58,035 bases of DNA from Brotaphodocola catenula (GCA_020686985.1 JAJEPU010000022.1:1-58035), one strand, 5' to 3'; positions 8,354 to 19,492 are shown, numbered from the stretch's first letter. Notes: generated from the sequence alone by a model not told the origin. A program made the numbers and translations.

Positions 8354-9046
8354 TTATTTGCCCTCCCCTTCGGTCTTATGCTCGGCGCAGGTCATGCAGT
8401 TGCCAGTGCAACCGAAGTTTTCTTTCTCTTCCTTATCTGCGGAACCATTCGTTGCGCACGGTGCTTTCAGCTTGTTCTGAAGAGCAGTCAGCATGGACAG
8501 AACGAAGAATGCGCCCGGTGCAAGAATAAAGATAGAGATCGGCTGGAAGGAAGATGGAGTTACCTGAATGCCGAATACAGTTCCGGCACCAAGAACCTCA
8601 CGGCATGCTCCGATCAGTCCAAGTGCGATTGTGAATCCAAGACCCATTCCAAGTCCATCAAATGCGGACAGGATCGGGGTATTCTTCATTGCGAAGGACT
8701 CGGCACGACCAAGGATGATACAGTTTACAACGATCAGCGGGATGTAAATACCAAGAGCGCTGTACAGGGACGGAAGGAAACCTTCCATCAACATATCTAC
8801 GATCGTTACGAGTGATGCTACGACTACGATCTCGCCAGGAAGACGAACGCGGTCCGGAATCAGGTGGCGCAGTGCAGAAATCAGAAGGTTTGCACACACA
8901 AGCACCGCCGTGGAAGAAAGTCCCATGCCGACACCGTTGATTGCGGAGGTTGTTACCGCCAGAGTCGGGCAAAGACCAAGCATCTGTACGAAAATCGGGT
9001 TTTCTTTCCAGATACCATTGTATAAACGTTCTACATATTTGTTCAT
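8354..9046 (-). CDS. rnfE: Rnf complex subunit RnfE (membrane subunit)
   Basis: A 230-residue membrane subunit homologous to RnfA. It begins YVERLYNGIWKENPIFVQML and carries the family stretch VNCIILGRAESFA (about 121-133). About six transmembrane segments are followed by a charged C-terminal tail with four cysteines (CATN, then CTGNCMTC), a small addition beyond the membrane core that might bind metal. It sits between rnfG (11 nt upstream) and rnfA (adjacent). Confidence 0.95.
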   Translation of the reverse strand: MNKYVERLYNGIWKENPIFVQMLGLCPTLAVTTSAINGVGMGLSSTAVLVCANLLISALRHLIPDRVRLPGEIVVVASLVTIVDMLMEGFLPSLYSALGIYIPLIVVNCIILGRAESFAMKNTPILSAFDGLGMGLGFTIALGLIGACREVLGAGTVFGIQVTPSSFQPISIFILAPGAFFVLSMLTALQNKLKAPCATNGSADKEEKENFGCTGNCMTCAEHKTEGEGK

Positions 9047-9057
9047 GATTGCCCCTC

Positions 9058-9660
9058 CTACTGTGTGATGCAGTTCTCTACGAAGTAGACTGCCGCATTG
9101 ACTGCACCGGTCGTTGCTTTCGATGTGAAGGTCGCACCACTGATGGCCTGAATCTCCGCATCAGAAGCAGGAGCCGTCTTTGTTACTGAGAATGTTGCTA
9201 CCGGTTTTCCGTTGAACTGATCCTTGAACTCCGGCTCTTTTGCCTTCATACCAAGACCCGGGGTCTCGCTGATGGACAGGAAACCGATTCCGGTCAGGGT
9301 GTTCTCTTTCGTCACACCGACGGAAATCTGAACAGTTCCATTGTAACCGTCGTTAGAGGTAGAGGTAATCAGATAACCGATCACGTTTCCGCTTGCATCG
9401 AGTGCCTCCTGTGCACCGTCAACGGATACATTTCCGAAGTCCTGACCAGAAAGGTCGCAAGCCTCTACGGCACTCTTCAGATCATCGGTCTCCTCAAAGC
9501 TTGCTGCATCCGGATAAACCTCTTTATATGTAGCAGTTGCTGCTGCGAGCTGTGCTGCTGCAATCGGAGCCTTGGTTACCTCATGTACAGCACCTAAGCA
9601 TACGCCGGCAATCAGGGTAATCGCAAATAAGATGGACGCGTCTTTCATAATTCCTTTCAT
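9058..9660 (-). CDS. rnfG: Rnf complex subunit RnfG (FMN-binding subunit)
   Basis: Membrane-anchored flavoprotein of Rnf. FMN is attached covalently to the threonine of the SGATFTS motif near the C-terminus. One N-terminal transmembrane helix (about 7-25) precedes an extracytoplasmic FMN-binding domain with ETPGLGMKA. I place the start at 9660 (MKGIMKDAS): the upstream GGAGGG is well spaced, and this start falls just after the rnfD stop. A start at 9699 would overlap rnfD by 37 nt and lacks support. Length 200 residues. Confidence 0.93.
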   Translation of the reverse strand: MKGIMKDASILFAITLIAGVCLGAVHEVTKAPIAAAQLAAATATYKEVYPDAASFEETDDLKSAVEACDLSGQDFGNVSVDGAQEALDASGNVIGYLITSTSNDGYNGTVQISVGVTKENTLTGIGFLSISETPGLGMKAKEPEFKDQFNGKPVATFSVTKTAPASDAEIQAISGATFTSKATTGAVNAAVYFVENCITQ

Positions 9661-9662
9661 GA

Positions 9663-10622
9663 CTACTTGCCCTCCTTTTTCGCAAACATTTTTGCCCAAC
9701 CGCTCTCGCTCTCTCTGCCGAATGCTGCCGGAAGGGTCGCCTTCTCAATAACCGGAACAAGCAGGTTGCTCAGGATGATTGCGTAGGAAACGCCCTCTGC
9801 GGAAGCCCCCCACAGACGGAAGATACCGGTCAGAAGACCAAGAACAACACCGAACACGTACTGACCAGCCGGGGTTACCGGGCTTGTCACATAATCGGTT
9901 GCCATGAAGAATGCACCGAAGATCAGACCACCTCCGCATACTTCACAGGCTACATAATACGGATCATGATTGCCGAAGATGAAGATGAAGACTGCGGTTG
10001 TGATGATGTAGGTCAGCGGGATGCGCAGGGAAATTACCTTGCGAACTACCAGGTAAGCTGCACCGATCAGAAGAGCGATGACAGAAACCTCACCGATGGT
10101 TCCCGGAATCTTACCGATGAACATGGATGCTAAATCCATCGTCTCACCATTTCTCATAGCTGCCAGAGGAGTTGCACCACTCCATCCATCCAGAGTAAAG
10201 CTGGACATCTTTCCTGCGAAGGAGATCAGCAGGAAGCATCTTGCTGCCAGTGCCGGGTTCATGAAGTTCTGACCCAGACCACCGTAAAGCTGTTTTACAA
10301 CGATAATTGCAAATACACCGCCAAGTGCCGGAATCCACAGCGGAATCGTTGCCGGCATATTCAGCGCAAGAATCATACCGGTTACGACTGCACTGAAATC
10401 AGAGATCGTGATCGGCTTCTTCATTCCTTTTTCATAGACATACTCACTCAGCACGCAGGCTAAAATCGTTACAATCAGAACCAGCAGGGCATGAAGACCA
10501 AACTGGAACACGCCGTATGCCGTTGCAGGTAACATAGCAATCGCTACATCCATCATGATGCTACGGGTTGTCTCACTGCTACGCACATGCGGGGACGAAG
10601 ACACATTAAATAATTTACTCAT
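9663..10622 (-). CDS. rnfD: Rnf complex subunit RnfD (membrane FMN subunit)
   Basis: A 319-residue polytopic membrane subunit with about nine hydrophobic segments. The GWSGATPLAAM motif (about 142-152) supplies the threonine that carries covalent FMN in the RnfD/NqrB family. MATDYVTSPVTPAGQ (about 241-255) is also family-typical. The ATG overlaps the rnfC stop by 4 nt (10619-10622), so translation is probably coupled. Confidence 0.95.
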   Translation of the reverse strand: MSKLFNVSSSPHVRSSETTRSIMMDVAIAMLPATAYGVFQFGLHALLVLIVTILACVLSEYVYEKGMKKPITISDFSAVVTGMILALNMPATIPLWIPALGGVFAIIVVKQLYGGLGQNFMNPALAARCFLLISFAGKMSSFTLDGWSGATPLAAMRNGETMDLASMFIGKIPGTIGEVSVIALLIGAAYLVVRKVISLRIPLTYIITTAVFIFIFGNHDPYYVACEVCGGGLIFGAFFMATDYVTSPVTPAGQYVFGVVLGLLTGIFRLWGASAEGVSYAIILSNLLVPVIEKATLPAAFGRESESGWAKMFAKKEGK

Positions 10623-11986
10623 TTCTTATTCGCCTCCTGCGCTTTCTTTCTGCGGTTAGCCGCAACCGTCTTTCTCATTTCCTTAAATGCCTGAGTAAGC
10701 GGTCTCTTGGCAGGACAAATGAAAGTACAGCTTCCGCACTCCATACACTCCATACCATTTATTTTCTCGAATCGGTCACAGTCACCCTTGAGTGCTGCGT
10801 CCATCATCATAACCGGAACAATATGGCTCGGGCATACGCTGATGCACTTACCGCAACGGATACACGGAGTCTCCTGATTTGCCTTGACCTCATCCTTTGT
10901 AAAGCAGGTCAGAGCAGAGTTCGTCTTGATGACCGGAACGTCCAGAGTAAACATTGCCATACCCATCATAGGACCACCGGAAATCACCTTCTCCGGCTCG
11001 GTCTTGAATCCGCCAGCTGCCTCAACGATCTCCTGCATGTTCGTACCAATCTTGACACGGAAGTTCTGCGGGTTTGCCACAGCATCACCAGTCACGGTAA
11101 ATGTACGCTCCATCAGCGGAGTGGTCTTGCAGACTGCCTGATAAATTGCGCGCATCGTATCTACGTTGTCCACGATACAGCCTGCATCTGCCGGGAGCAT
11201 GGAGGAATTTACCTTGCGTCCTGTGATTGCATAAATCAGGGAACGCTCACCACCCTGCGGATACTTGGTCTTTAACGGACATACGGAAATACGAGGCTCG
11301 TCCTTCACAAGCTCAGTCATCTTTTTGATGGCCTCCGGCTTGTTGTCCTCGATACCGATCACACCTTTTGCCTTCTCAAACAGCTGAAGAACGACTTTCA
11401 GTCCTCCGATTACCTGCTCAGGAGCCTCCATCATCAGACGATAGTCGGAAGTCAGATACGGCTCACACTCTGCACCGTTAAGCAAAATGTAATCGATCGC
11501 ATTCTCATCCTTCGGAGAAAGTTTTACGTTGGTCGGGAAGCCTGCACCGCCCAGACCTACAATTCCCGCTTCCTTTACGATGGTGCGAATATCCTGCTTG
11601 GAAAGTGTGGACGGATCACGGTCTGCTCCCAGACCCTCTACCGTGTTGTACTCTCCGTCATTGGTTACCACGATGGAATTCACCATCGCACCACTGGCAA
11701 CTCTGCGCATCTCCACTGCCTTTACTGTTCCGGAAACTGAACAGATTACATTTGCAGAGATAAATCCACTGGCTTCGCCGATTTTCTGACCCACCAGAAC
11801 CTGATCGCCTTTTTTTACAAGTGGCGTTGCCGGAGCACCGATGTGCTGGGACATCGGATATACCATATCGCCCTTCGGCATCAGGACCTGAACCGGCTTG
11901 CTCTCAGACAGTTCTTTTCCCTCGAAAGGATGAACGCCGCCTCTAAATGTAGCCAATCCCATTACCTTTACCCTCTTTCTATACAT
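10619..11986 (-). CDS. rnfC: Rnf complex subunit RnfC (NADH-binding subunit)
   Basis: First gene of rnfCDGEAB. The subunit binds NAD(H), FMN and two [4Fe-4S] clusters. A Gly-rich nucleotide/flavin site (GIVGLGGAGFPTNVK, about 142-156), the NGAECEPYLTSDYRL stretch (about 173-187) and two C-terminal clusters (CIRCGKCISVCP, CMECGSCTFICP) are present. At 455 residues it is a short form, without the long Ala/Lys-rich tail of proteobacterial RnfC. ORF extension upstream of MGLATFRGG (residue 9) is possible but not certain. The promoter at 12030-12058 serves the operon. Confidence 0.93.
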   Translation of the reverse strand: MYRKRVKVMGLATFRGGVHPFEGKELSESKPVQVLMPKGDMVYPMSQHIGAPATPLVKKGDQVLVGQKIGEASGFISANVICSVSGTVKAVEMRRVASGAMVNSIVVTNDGEYNTVEGLGADRDPSTLSKQDIRTIVKEAGIVGLGGAGFPTNVKLSPKDENAIDYILLNGAECEPYLTSDYRLMMEAPEQVIGGLKVVLQLFEKAKGVIGIEDNKPEAIKKMTELVKDEPRISVCPLKTKYPQGGERSLIYAITGRKVNSSMLPADAGCIVDNVDTMRAIYQAVCKTTPLMERTFTVTGDAVANPQNFRVKIGTNMQEIVEAAGGFKTEPEKVISGGPMMGMAMFTLDVPVIKTNSALTCFTKDEVKANQETPCIRCGKCISVCPSHIVPVMMMDAALKGDCDRFEKINGMECMECGSCTFICPAKRPLTQAFKEMRKTVAANRRKKAQEANKK

Positions 11987-12029
11987 TTTCGACTTCTATT
12001 GACAAATAATCTCGTTTGTCATCTGTATC

Positions 12030-12058
12030 AGTATAGCACATTTGCGTAAATTAGACAA
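12030..12058 (-). promoter_or_regulatory. Sigma-A type promoter of the rnf operon
   Basis: On the minus strand TTGTCT and TATACT are separated by 17 nt, about 45 nt before the rnfC start codon. It is the only good promoter match in the region. Confidence 0.75.
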
Positions 12059-12600
12059 TTTCATCTTTAACATTGTATACAAAAACCAGCACCAATTTTC
12101 CTTGTAAATTCAACGTTTTGGGCAGTTTTTCCTCCCAATTTTCGTTAAATTTCAAACAGGTTTTTTCCCATTTCACCCGCACGATTTTTCTGAACCACAG
12201 ATTTTTTTTCTTCTTTTTTGGCTTTTTCCGTTAAATTCCCGTTAATAAATGATAAAAAAATATCATTATTCTTTATCGTGCTAAAGTTCTATTAATTTTA
12301 CTTATAGATCTATTGAATTATTGCAGTTTTTTTATCAGTAAGCGGTTTTCAAAATTTCTTTTTATTTTTTTTGATTTTGTGCAATAAAAATGCTCCGTCC
12401 TGCATTAACCTAATGAACGGATGAAAAGAGCTTTTGTTTTTGGCTGAGGCGAGGCAGTAACCATTTAGGTATTTTAATTTATTTTTTTACGAAATTCCTT
12501 AATGCATTACACCCCATCACACACACGCCTTTCCACGGTCGAAGACAAGACTGTTTTCAATCAGAGGAAGCGTCTCTGGCGCTTCCCTGATATACATAAT
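12059..12600. other. AT-rich region without a recognisable gene between rnfC and dnaJ
   Basis: More than 500 bp of AT-rich sequence with homopolymer tracts and no coding frame I can support. It contains GTTAA-type half sites (for example around 12145 and 12232) that could belong to a redox regulator such as Rex, but no full dyad. A perfect hairpin sits at 12561-12590, with GGAAGCG/CGCTTCC arms extended by TCAG/CTGA. The dnaJ terminator follows at 12618. Confidence 0.4.
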
Positions 12601-12617
12601 AAAAAAAGAAAACAAAA

Positions 12618-12664
12618 AAGAAGCGCAACTTCCGGAACTTATGATTCCGAGAGTTACGCTTCTT
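12618..12664 (-). terminator. Terminator of the hrcA-grpE-dnaK-dnaJ operon
   Basis: AAGAAGCG(C)AACT and AGTT(A)CGCTTCTT arms enclose a small CCGGAA/TTCCGA stem, with A/T-rich tracts on both sides. It can act in both directions. It lies about 95 nt beyond the dnaJ stop. Confidence 0.8.
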
Positions 12665-12759
12665 TTTTTATTGTCTTTTTATTTTATCAGGGTGTCTCAT
12701 CCGCACACCCACTGATTCAAACAGCTCTTGCATTGATTCTATAATCTTGCATCTTGCAA

Positions 12760-13914
12760 TCAGTCTTTGTCTTTTCTGCCAAAGAGACCCTTCTTGTGCT
12801 TCTCCTTCGGCGGTTCTTCTCCACGCATCAGCGCATCGTAAGTGCGAAGTGCTTCTTTCTGAGCCTCCGTCATGCGATCCGGCACCTGAACAACGAGGGT
12901 GACATAGTGATCTCCGCGCAGATTGCGATTGCGCAGGGACGGAACACCCTTTCCTTTCAGACGGACTTTCGTATCGGTCTGTGTTCCCGGCTTCACCTCA
13001 AACTCAACCTCGCCGTCGACCGTCTTGATGCGGATCGGTCCGCCGAGTGCTGCCGTTGCAAAGGAGATCGGAACGGTTGAGAACAGGCTTGTATCCTGAC
13101 GCTTGAAGATCGGATGCTGGGAAACCACGATCTCAACGAGCAGATCGCCTCTCTCTCCACCATTCGTTCCCGGCTCACCACCGCCTGCACAGCGCACGCA
13201 CTGACCATTGTCGACACCGGCAGGAATTGTAACCTTGAACGTCTTCTTCTTCGTGATGTATCCGGTACCATAGCAATCCGGGCACTTCTCCTTGATGACC
13301 TTACCCTTACCACCGCACTCCGGACAGGTCTGCACATTCTGCACCTGACCAAAGATCGACTGCTGGGTGTAGAGAATTCTTCCCTTACCACCACATTTCG
13401 GACAGGTCTCCGGGGATGTTCCAGCCTTCGCTCCGCTTCCGTGACAGGTTGCGCACTCCTCTTTGAAATTGATCTCCACTTCCTTCTCGCATCCAAAAAC
13501 AGCTTCCTCGAAGGTAATACGGACTGCGGTGCGCACATTTGCTCCACGCGCCGGACCATTGTAGGAGCTTCCTCCACGGCTTCTGCCACCGCCGAAGAAA
13601 TCTCCAAAGATGTCCCCGAAAATATCGCCCATGTCGCCGTAATCGAATCCACCGAAACCGCCTGCTCCACCGCCTGCGCCTCCGTCAAATGCGGCATGAC
13701 CGAACTGGTCATACTGTTTTCTCTTCTGCGGATCACTGAGAACACTGTATGCCTCAGATGCTTCCTTAAATTTCTGTTCAGCCTCTTTATCCCCCGGATT
13801 GGCATCCGGATGATACTTCTTGGCAAGCGTACGATACGCTTTTTTCAGAGTGGCCTCGTCTGCATCTCTTGAAACACCCAAGACCTCATAATAATCTCTC
13901 TTATTCTCTGCCAT
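12760..13914 (-). CDS. dnaJ: Molecular chaperone DnaJ (Hsp40)
   Basis: Type I J-protein that delivers substrates to DnaK and stimulates its ATPase. The 384 residues comprise a J domain with the HPD triad ([11 protein letters not shown], about 32-42), a Gly/Phe-rich linker (about 75-118), four zinc-finger repeats ([32 protein letters not shown]) and the C-terminal substrate-binding domains. It is the last gene of the hrcA operon. The 251-nt gap to dnaK is longer than elsewhere in the operon and contains a stable hairpin (14035-14091). Confidence 0.97.
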   Translation of the reverse strand: MAENKRDYYEVLGVSRDADEATLKKAYRTLAKKYHPDANPGDKEAEQKFKEASEAYSVLSDPQKRKQYDQFGHAAFDGGAGGGAGGFGGFDYGDMGDIFGDIFGDFFGGGRSRGGSSYNGPARGANVRTAVRITFEEAVFGCEKEVEINFKEECATCHGSGAKAGTSPETCPKCGGKGRILYTQQSIFGQVQNVQTCPECGGKGKVIKEKCPDCYGTGYITKKKTFKVTIPAGVDNGQCVRCAGGGEPGTNGGERGDLLVEIVVSQHPIFKRQDTSLFSTVPISFATAALGGPIRIKTVDGEVEFEVKPGTQTDTKVRLKGKGVPSLRNRNLRGDHYVTLVVQVPDRMTEAQKEALRTYDALMRGEEPPKEKHKKGLFGRKDKD

Positions 13915-14034
13915 AACCAGGTTCCCTTTCTTCTTCGCGCTGACTGCTCATTCCTGTCCTAAGTTTTGATCATTGCCCAGCCCAGACGGTCTACCGGCGC
14001 ATACCTGCGGAGCATTGAGACAATGCAACGAAAT

Positions 14035-14091
14035 GGCTGTCGCATACCCCAAAGAGTTCCTCTCGGCACCCTCCGGAAATACGCGCCAGCC
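14035..14091. other. Hairpin in the dnaK-dnaJ spacer, GGCTGTCGCA type
   Basis: GGCTGTCGCATAC (14035-14047) pairs with ACGCGCCAGCC (14081-14091) apart from one mismatch and wobble pairs, and an AGAG/CTCT mini-stem lies inside. The 5' arm matches the hairpins at 88-117 and 57959-58001. Within the dnaK-dnaJ mRNA it could protect an end or partly stop transcription. Confidence 0.5.
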
Positions 14092-14165
14092 TATTTTCTA
14101 TCTTACTTTTTTAATTCAAGTCGACGCTCGCGCTACCGGCTCATAATTAGATTCGTATGTTTTTA

Positions 14166-16067
<1,902 letters not shown>

Positions 16068-16160
16068 TCAGAGTCTATGTCCTGCCTGATAAAACCAATT
16101 CAAACCGATTTCCTTTTAACCGGAATCGCATCAAATCAATTTTTCAGGTACGCATTGCCA

Positions 16161-16760
16161 TTAGTTTGCTACCTGTACCATGCTGTGACGAACAACGGTA
16201 CCGCGGTATTTGTAACCTTTCTGGAGTTCCTGGGAGATCTCATTCTCTCCGAACTGATCGTCCTCCACATGCATCACGGCGTTGTGAAGATTCGGATCAA
16301 ACTGCTGACCCTTCGCCTCGATCGCCTCGACGCCTGCGTCCTCCAGAGTCTTTACAAACTGCTTGTAAATCTTTTCTATGCCTTCGGCAAAGGATGAGCC
16401 CTTCTCGTCCTCCGGCACAGCTGCCAAACCTCTCTCGAAGTTGTCGAGCACCGGGAGAATCTTTTCAATGATGTCTCTCGCTCCAACCTCATACATCGCA
16501 GATTTTTCTTTTTCCGTGCGCTTACGGAAGTTATCAAACTCTGCCATCTGTCTTCTGAGACGGTCCTGAAGCTCTTCTATCTTGGCATCCTTCGGATCTT
16601 TCTTTCCGGATGCTTTCTCAGCCTCCGTCTCCTGTGCAGTCTGCTCAGCTTCTGCATTTGCCTCTGCCTGAGCGTTCTCAACTGCCTCGTCCTTCACAGC
16701 TTCTGCTGTCTCGGACTCAGGAGCGCAGGTCTTGTTCTCATTCTTGCTGTCCTGACTCAT
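16161..16760 (-). CDS. grpE: Nucleotide exchange factor GrpE
   Basis: Releases ADP from DnaK. The 199 residues begin with an acidic, Ala/Glu-rich disordered region (about 1-55), followed by a long coiled coil (KIEELQDRLRRQMAEFDNF) and the C-terminal beta domain with HNAVMHVEDDQF and the terminal GYKYRGTVVRHSMVQVAN-type segment. It begins 6 nt after the hrcA stop, so the two are co-transcribed and probably coupled. The acidic N-terminus is longer than in E. coli GrpE but common in Clostridia. Confidence 0.96.
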   Translation of the reverse strand: MSQDSKNENKTCAPESETAEAVKDEAVENAQAEANAEAEQTAQETEAEKASGKKDPKDAKIEELQDRLRRQMAEFDNFRKRTEKEKSAMYEVGARDIIEKILPVLDNFERGLAAVPEDEKGSSFAEGIEKIYKQFVKTLEDAGVEAIEAKGQQFDPNLHNAVMHVEDDQFGENEISQELQKGYKYRGTVVRHSMVQVAN

Positions 16761-16766
16761 GGTTTC

Positions 16767-17810
16767 TCACCTTTCTTCATTCTTAAAAGTTGCATCCAAC
16801 TGTTTCATCAGGTTCTTTAAGGTTCCAAGAACTCTCTCATAGTCCATGCGCTTCGGACCGATGATTCCGATCGTTCCTCGAATTCCCTCACCCAACTCGT
16901 AATTGGCGGTCACCACACTGCAATCTTTCATTGTCTGCAACGGGGTTTCATTGCCAATGTACACCTGAATGCCGTTCTCCCGATTCTCGTCTGACTCGTT
17001 CACGTCATCGATCAGCTCTCTGAGCTTATCTTTCTGCTCTAAGGTACTGATCAGCTGACTTGCTTTCTCTCCGTCGCTGAGCTCCGGGTATTTAAAAATA
17101 TTGGTCGCACCGCTCGTATAAATCTGAAGATCATCTTCATCCGCCCGGATCGCTATCGCTACCTGCGTCAGCACCTGATCCACAATCTGACTGTACGAGC
17201 CAGCCCGTTCTTTCAGACGTGTGATCACATCCAGGTTGATCTCCTCGAGGGAGAGACCGTTCAGTGCGCTGTTCAAGAGAATGTTCAGATTTAGCAGTTC
17301 TTCCTGACTGATCGCGCTCGGCACATCCAACATTGTGTTCTTGACCAGATTGCCCTCGACAACCACAACGACGAGAAGTTTATGCTCATCCATCTGGGAG
17401 AGCTGAATAAACTTGAGTTTGTTGCGATGGTACTGAGGTCCGCTGATCATCGCAGCGTAGTTTGTGTTCGCCGCCAGCATCTGTGCAAGACGTTTCAGAA
17501 CGAGTTCCACTCGGTCCACACGCTGAATCATCAATTCCTTGACTTCGGTTACTTCCTGTTGTTTCTCCTGCATGATCTGATCCACATAGAAGCGGTACCC
17601 CTTATCCGAGGGAATCCGTCCCGCAGAGGTGTGAGGTTGCAGGATATATCCCATCTCCTCCAGATCAGACATCTCATTGCGGATCGTCGCGGAGCTGAGC
17701 TTCAGATCCGTGAACTTGGAAATCGTTCTGGAACCAACCGGCTCTCCTGTCTCCAGGTAAGTCTTGATGATCGCTTTCAGAATTGTAATCTTTCTGTCAT
17801 CCAGTTCCAT
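16767..17810 (-). CDS. hrcA: Heat-inducible transcription repressor HrcA
   Basis: Repressor of class I heat-shock genes; it binds CIRCE and is kept active by GroEL. The N-terminal winged helix contains the recognition segment SSATIRNEMSDLEEMGY, followed by the HTSAGRIPSDKGYRFYVD motif typical of HrcA. I choose the start at 17810 (MELDDRK), preceded by GGAGGA. The alternative ATG at 17843 lies inside the CIRCE palindrome with no ribosome site. Length 347 residues. First gene of the operon, therefore autoregulated. Confidence 0.96.
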   Translation of the reverse strand: MELDDRKITILKAIIKTYLETGEPVGSRTISKFTDLKLSSATIRNEMSDLEEMGYILQPHTSAGRIPSDKGYRFYVDQIMQEKQQEVTEVKELMIQRVDRVELVLKRLAQMLAANTNYAAMISGPQYHRNKLKFIQLSQMDEHKLLVVVVVEGNLVKNTMLDVPSAISQEELLNLNILLNSALNGLSLEEINLDVITRLKERAGSYSQIVDQVLTQVAIAIRADEDDLQIYTSGATNIFKYPELSDGEKASQLISTLEQKDKLRELIDDVNESDENRENGIQVYIGNETPLQTMKDCSVVTANYELGEGIRGTIGIIGPKRMDYERVLGTLKNLMKQLDATFKNEER

Positions 17811-17832
17811 TTGACTTCCTCCTTCCGCGTTA

Positions 17833-17859
17833 TTAGCACTCATTATTGAGGAGTGCTAA
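17833..17859. promoter_or_regulatory. CIRCE operator
   Basis: Perfect TTAGCACTC-N9-GAGTGCTAA inverted repeat. It lies 12 nt downstream of the -10 hexamer of the hrcA promoter and 22 nt upstream of the hrcA start codon, in the transcribed leader, the standard position for HrcA repression. Confidence 0.98.
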
Positions 17860-17871
17860 CATTCTGTGATT

Positions 17872-17900
17872 AATATACTTTAATGGCACTCGTTTGTCAA
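17872..17900 (-). promoter_or_regulatory. Promoter of the hrcA-grpE-dnaK-dnaJ operon
   Basis: TTGACA and TATATT with a 17-nt spacer on the minus strand, immediately upstream of CIRCE. A near-consensus housekeeping promoter, as expected for a repressor-controlled heat-shock operon. Confidence 0.9.
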
Positions 17901-18168
17901 GGGGTTTTCTAAAATTTTTTGAGTTTTTCTTCCTATATATTTTAATATTTTACGCTTTATTGCTTACCCGATGCTTTCCTAAATAAGTTTCTTCATTACG
18001 CTTCTTCTGCCTGCTTATCTACGTGCTCCTCACACTGCATCCAATTCCTGAAAACCCGCTTGCGCTTCTACCTTTACAATCCTCCCCTAATATCACTATA
18101 AGATAAAAAAGCAAACATTAAATCTCTGCTTTACCAAACTCTGTTAAATCCCTCTTCCACATTTTCCC

Positions 18169-18196
18169 TTGACAAATTCTCAAAAACATGTAAAAT
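18169..18196 (+). promoter_or_regulatory. Promoter of the 3D-domain protein gene
   Basis: TTGACA and TAAAAT with a 16-nt spacer. Predicted transcription starts near 18203, giving a leader of about 165 nt before the start codon. The preceding stretch 17901-18168 contains no gene I can support. Confidence 0.7.
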
Positions 18197-18218
18197 AAGT
18201 ACTCATGGCGCATATATT

Positions 18219-18353
18219 ACAAAATTGTTACATATATTTAAAATGTGTGAATTGTTTGTTTGCATTTTATTATGTAATTATTCAGCAATAATTACATGCA
18301 ATCAGTAGGTCTGTATCCTACCAGATTTGACAAACAAAACGTAACAATTTTGT
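18219..18353 (+). other. Structured 5' leader of the 3D-domain gene
   Basis: ACAAAATTGTTAC (18219-18231) is the exact complement of GTAACAATTTTGT (18341-18353), so a 13-bp helix could enclose about 110 nt. Two perfect local hairpins lie inside: TGTAATTATT/AATAATTACA around CAGC (18273-18296), and GTAGG/CCTAC (18305-18321). The helix ends a few nt before the ribosome-binding region. I do not recognise a known riboswitch class. Confidence 0.55.
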
Positions 18354-18370
18354 CAACGAAGAAAGGAATG

Positions 18371-19129
18371 ATGAGTTTGAAACGAGTATCCATATGTGCA
18401 CTGCTTACCTTGATGATTACCCTTTTTGCTGGAACTGCTTTACAGGCATGGGCAAGTGAAAAGGCTGGATATTTTGATGAGATGGACGGAAGCGTGATCG
18501 TCGGATGGGGCTGGGATTCTTCCTCGCCAAACACGGCTGTGCCTGTTCACATCACTGTTACAAGAAAAGAAGATGGCGAAACCGTTGGAAATTATACACC
18601 GACCGCCGGTGTCTATCGCGAAGATCTGGAAGCGGATGGAATCGGAAATGGTCGCCACGGTTTCCGAATCTCAATGGACTGGAACACCCTTCCAGATGGA
18701 ACTTATGAGATTCGTGGTTGGTCCGGCGACGAAGAATTCGCAAACACACAGACTTACATAAAAGGTGAGAAAGAGGAAGAGACCGCAGAATCAGGCGAGT
18801 CCTCTGCTGATATTCAGGCATCCTCTGCAACACCGGGAATGAAATCTCTCGGATATTTCCGCACAACCGGTTACTGTCCTTGCCGTCAGTGTTCTGAAGG
18901 CTGGGGACGCCGTACAAGCACCGGAACGATCGCAACCTCTGGTCGCACCATCGCTGTTGACCCACGCATTATCCCATACGGAAGTAAAGTTATGATTGGC
19001 GGAGTCATTTACACAGCTGAAGATCGTGGAGGCGGAGTTCGCGGAAAGCATATCGATATCTTCTACGACAGCCATTCCCAGTCCAAGGCTCATGGTGTCA
19101 AACAGCAGGAAGTTTTCCTCTTATATTAA
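18371..19129 (+). CDS. Secreted 3D-domain protein, probable cell-wall hydrolase
   Basis: A 252-residue exported protein with a signal peptide (hydrophobic CALLTLMITLFAGTALQ, cleavage near AWASE). An N-terminal module of about 95 residues (GWGWDSSSPNTAVPVHI, YEIRGWSGDEEF) resembles Ig-like modules of clostridial surface proteins. After a Glu/Ser-rich linker comes a C-terminal 3D domain: IAVDPRIIPYGSKV, AEDRGGGVRGKHIDIF, supplying the conserved aspartates. 3D domains occur in lytic transglycosylase-like enzymes (MltA/Rpf/YocH group), so peptidoglycan cleavage is a reasonable inference. I start at MSLKRV because the frame upstream encodes no signal peptide. The RBS (AGAAAGGA) is close, so a TTG three codons on is possible. 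Confidence 0.8.
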   Translation: MSLKRVSICALLTLMITLFAGTALQAWASEKAGYFDEMDGSVIVGWGWDSSSPNTAVPVHITVTRKEDGETVGNYTPTAGVYREDLEADGIGNGRHGFRISMDWNTLPDGTYEIRGWSGDEEFANTQTYIKGEKEEETAESGESSADIQASSATPGMKSLGYFRTTGYCPCRQCSEGWGRRTSTGTIATSGRTIAVDPRIIPYGSKVMIGGVIYTAEDRGGGVRGKHIDIFYDSHSQSKAHGVKQQEVFLLY

Positions 19130-19156
19130 TCCTATAAAAAATATTTTTTCACACAA

Positions 19157-19210
19157 AAAAGCTCTGAGTTTCCAGACCATTTAAAACAAATCTGAAAACT
19201 TAGAGCTTTT
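19157..19210 (+). terminator. Terminator of the 3D-domain gene
   Basis: AAAAGCTCT-AGTTT-CAGA pairs with TCTG-AAACT-AGAGCTTTT, giving a long stem followed by T-rich sequence, about 30 nt after the stop codon. Confidence 0.85.
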
Positions 19211-19296
19211 TATAATACCTGTTTGTCTAAAACTCAAATCTTCTTAAATTATATAAATAAGCTATGCAATAACTTTTATCAAGATTTAATCGTGCT

Positions 19297-19364
19297 GTGG
19301 CGACGAAAGGCGCGGAAAGTACGTGCAAACTCGTTCGCACGACTTTAACCGCCATCGGAGCCAC
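19297..19364 (-). repeat. Structured dispersed repeat, short copy C
   Basis: A 68-nt palindromic element with GTGGC/GCCAC, GGCG/CGCC, AAAGT/ACTTT and GTGC/GCAC arms. It keeps the outer flanks of copies A and B (GCGACGAAAGGCG, AAAGTACGTGCAAAC) but lacks their inner hairpin. It lies downstream of argH, which ends at 19493. The remaining bases of 19211-19492 show nothing else. Confidence 0.6.
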
Positions 19365-19492
19365 CCCAAAAACCTGCTAAAATTCCCTTAGAATCTTAAT
19401 TTCTTAGGATCTAACATGCTTGCAGTTAAATAATCTGCCTGTATTCTGCATGTATCTGGAAATAAAAATGCAAATTATCAGAAATTTTGATC

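Noticed and set aside
12340-12362. CRE-like AAGCGGTTTTCA upstream of rnf
   Set aside because: One extra base between CG and CA and mismatches in the first half site; not a CRE by the consensus used for 2017-2031.
17841-17843. ATG at 17843 as start of hrcA
   Set aside because: It lies inside the CIRCE palindrome and lacks a ribosome site; the ATG at 17810 has GGAGGA at the right distance.
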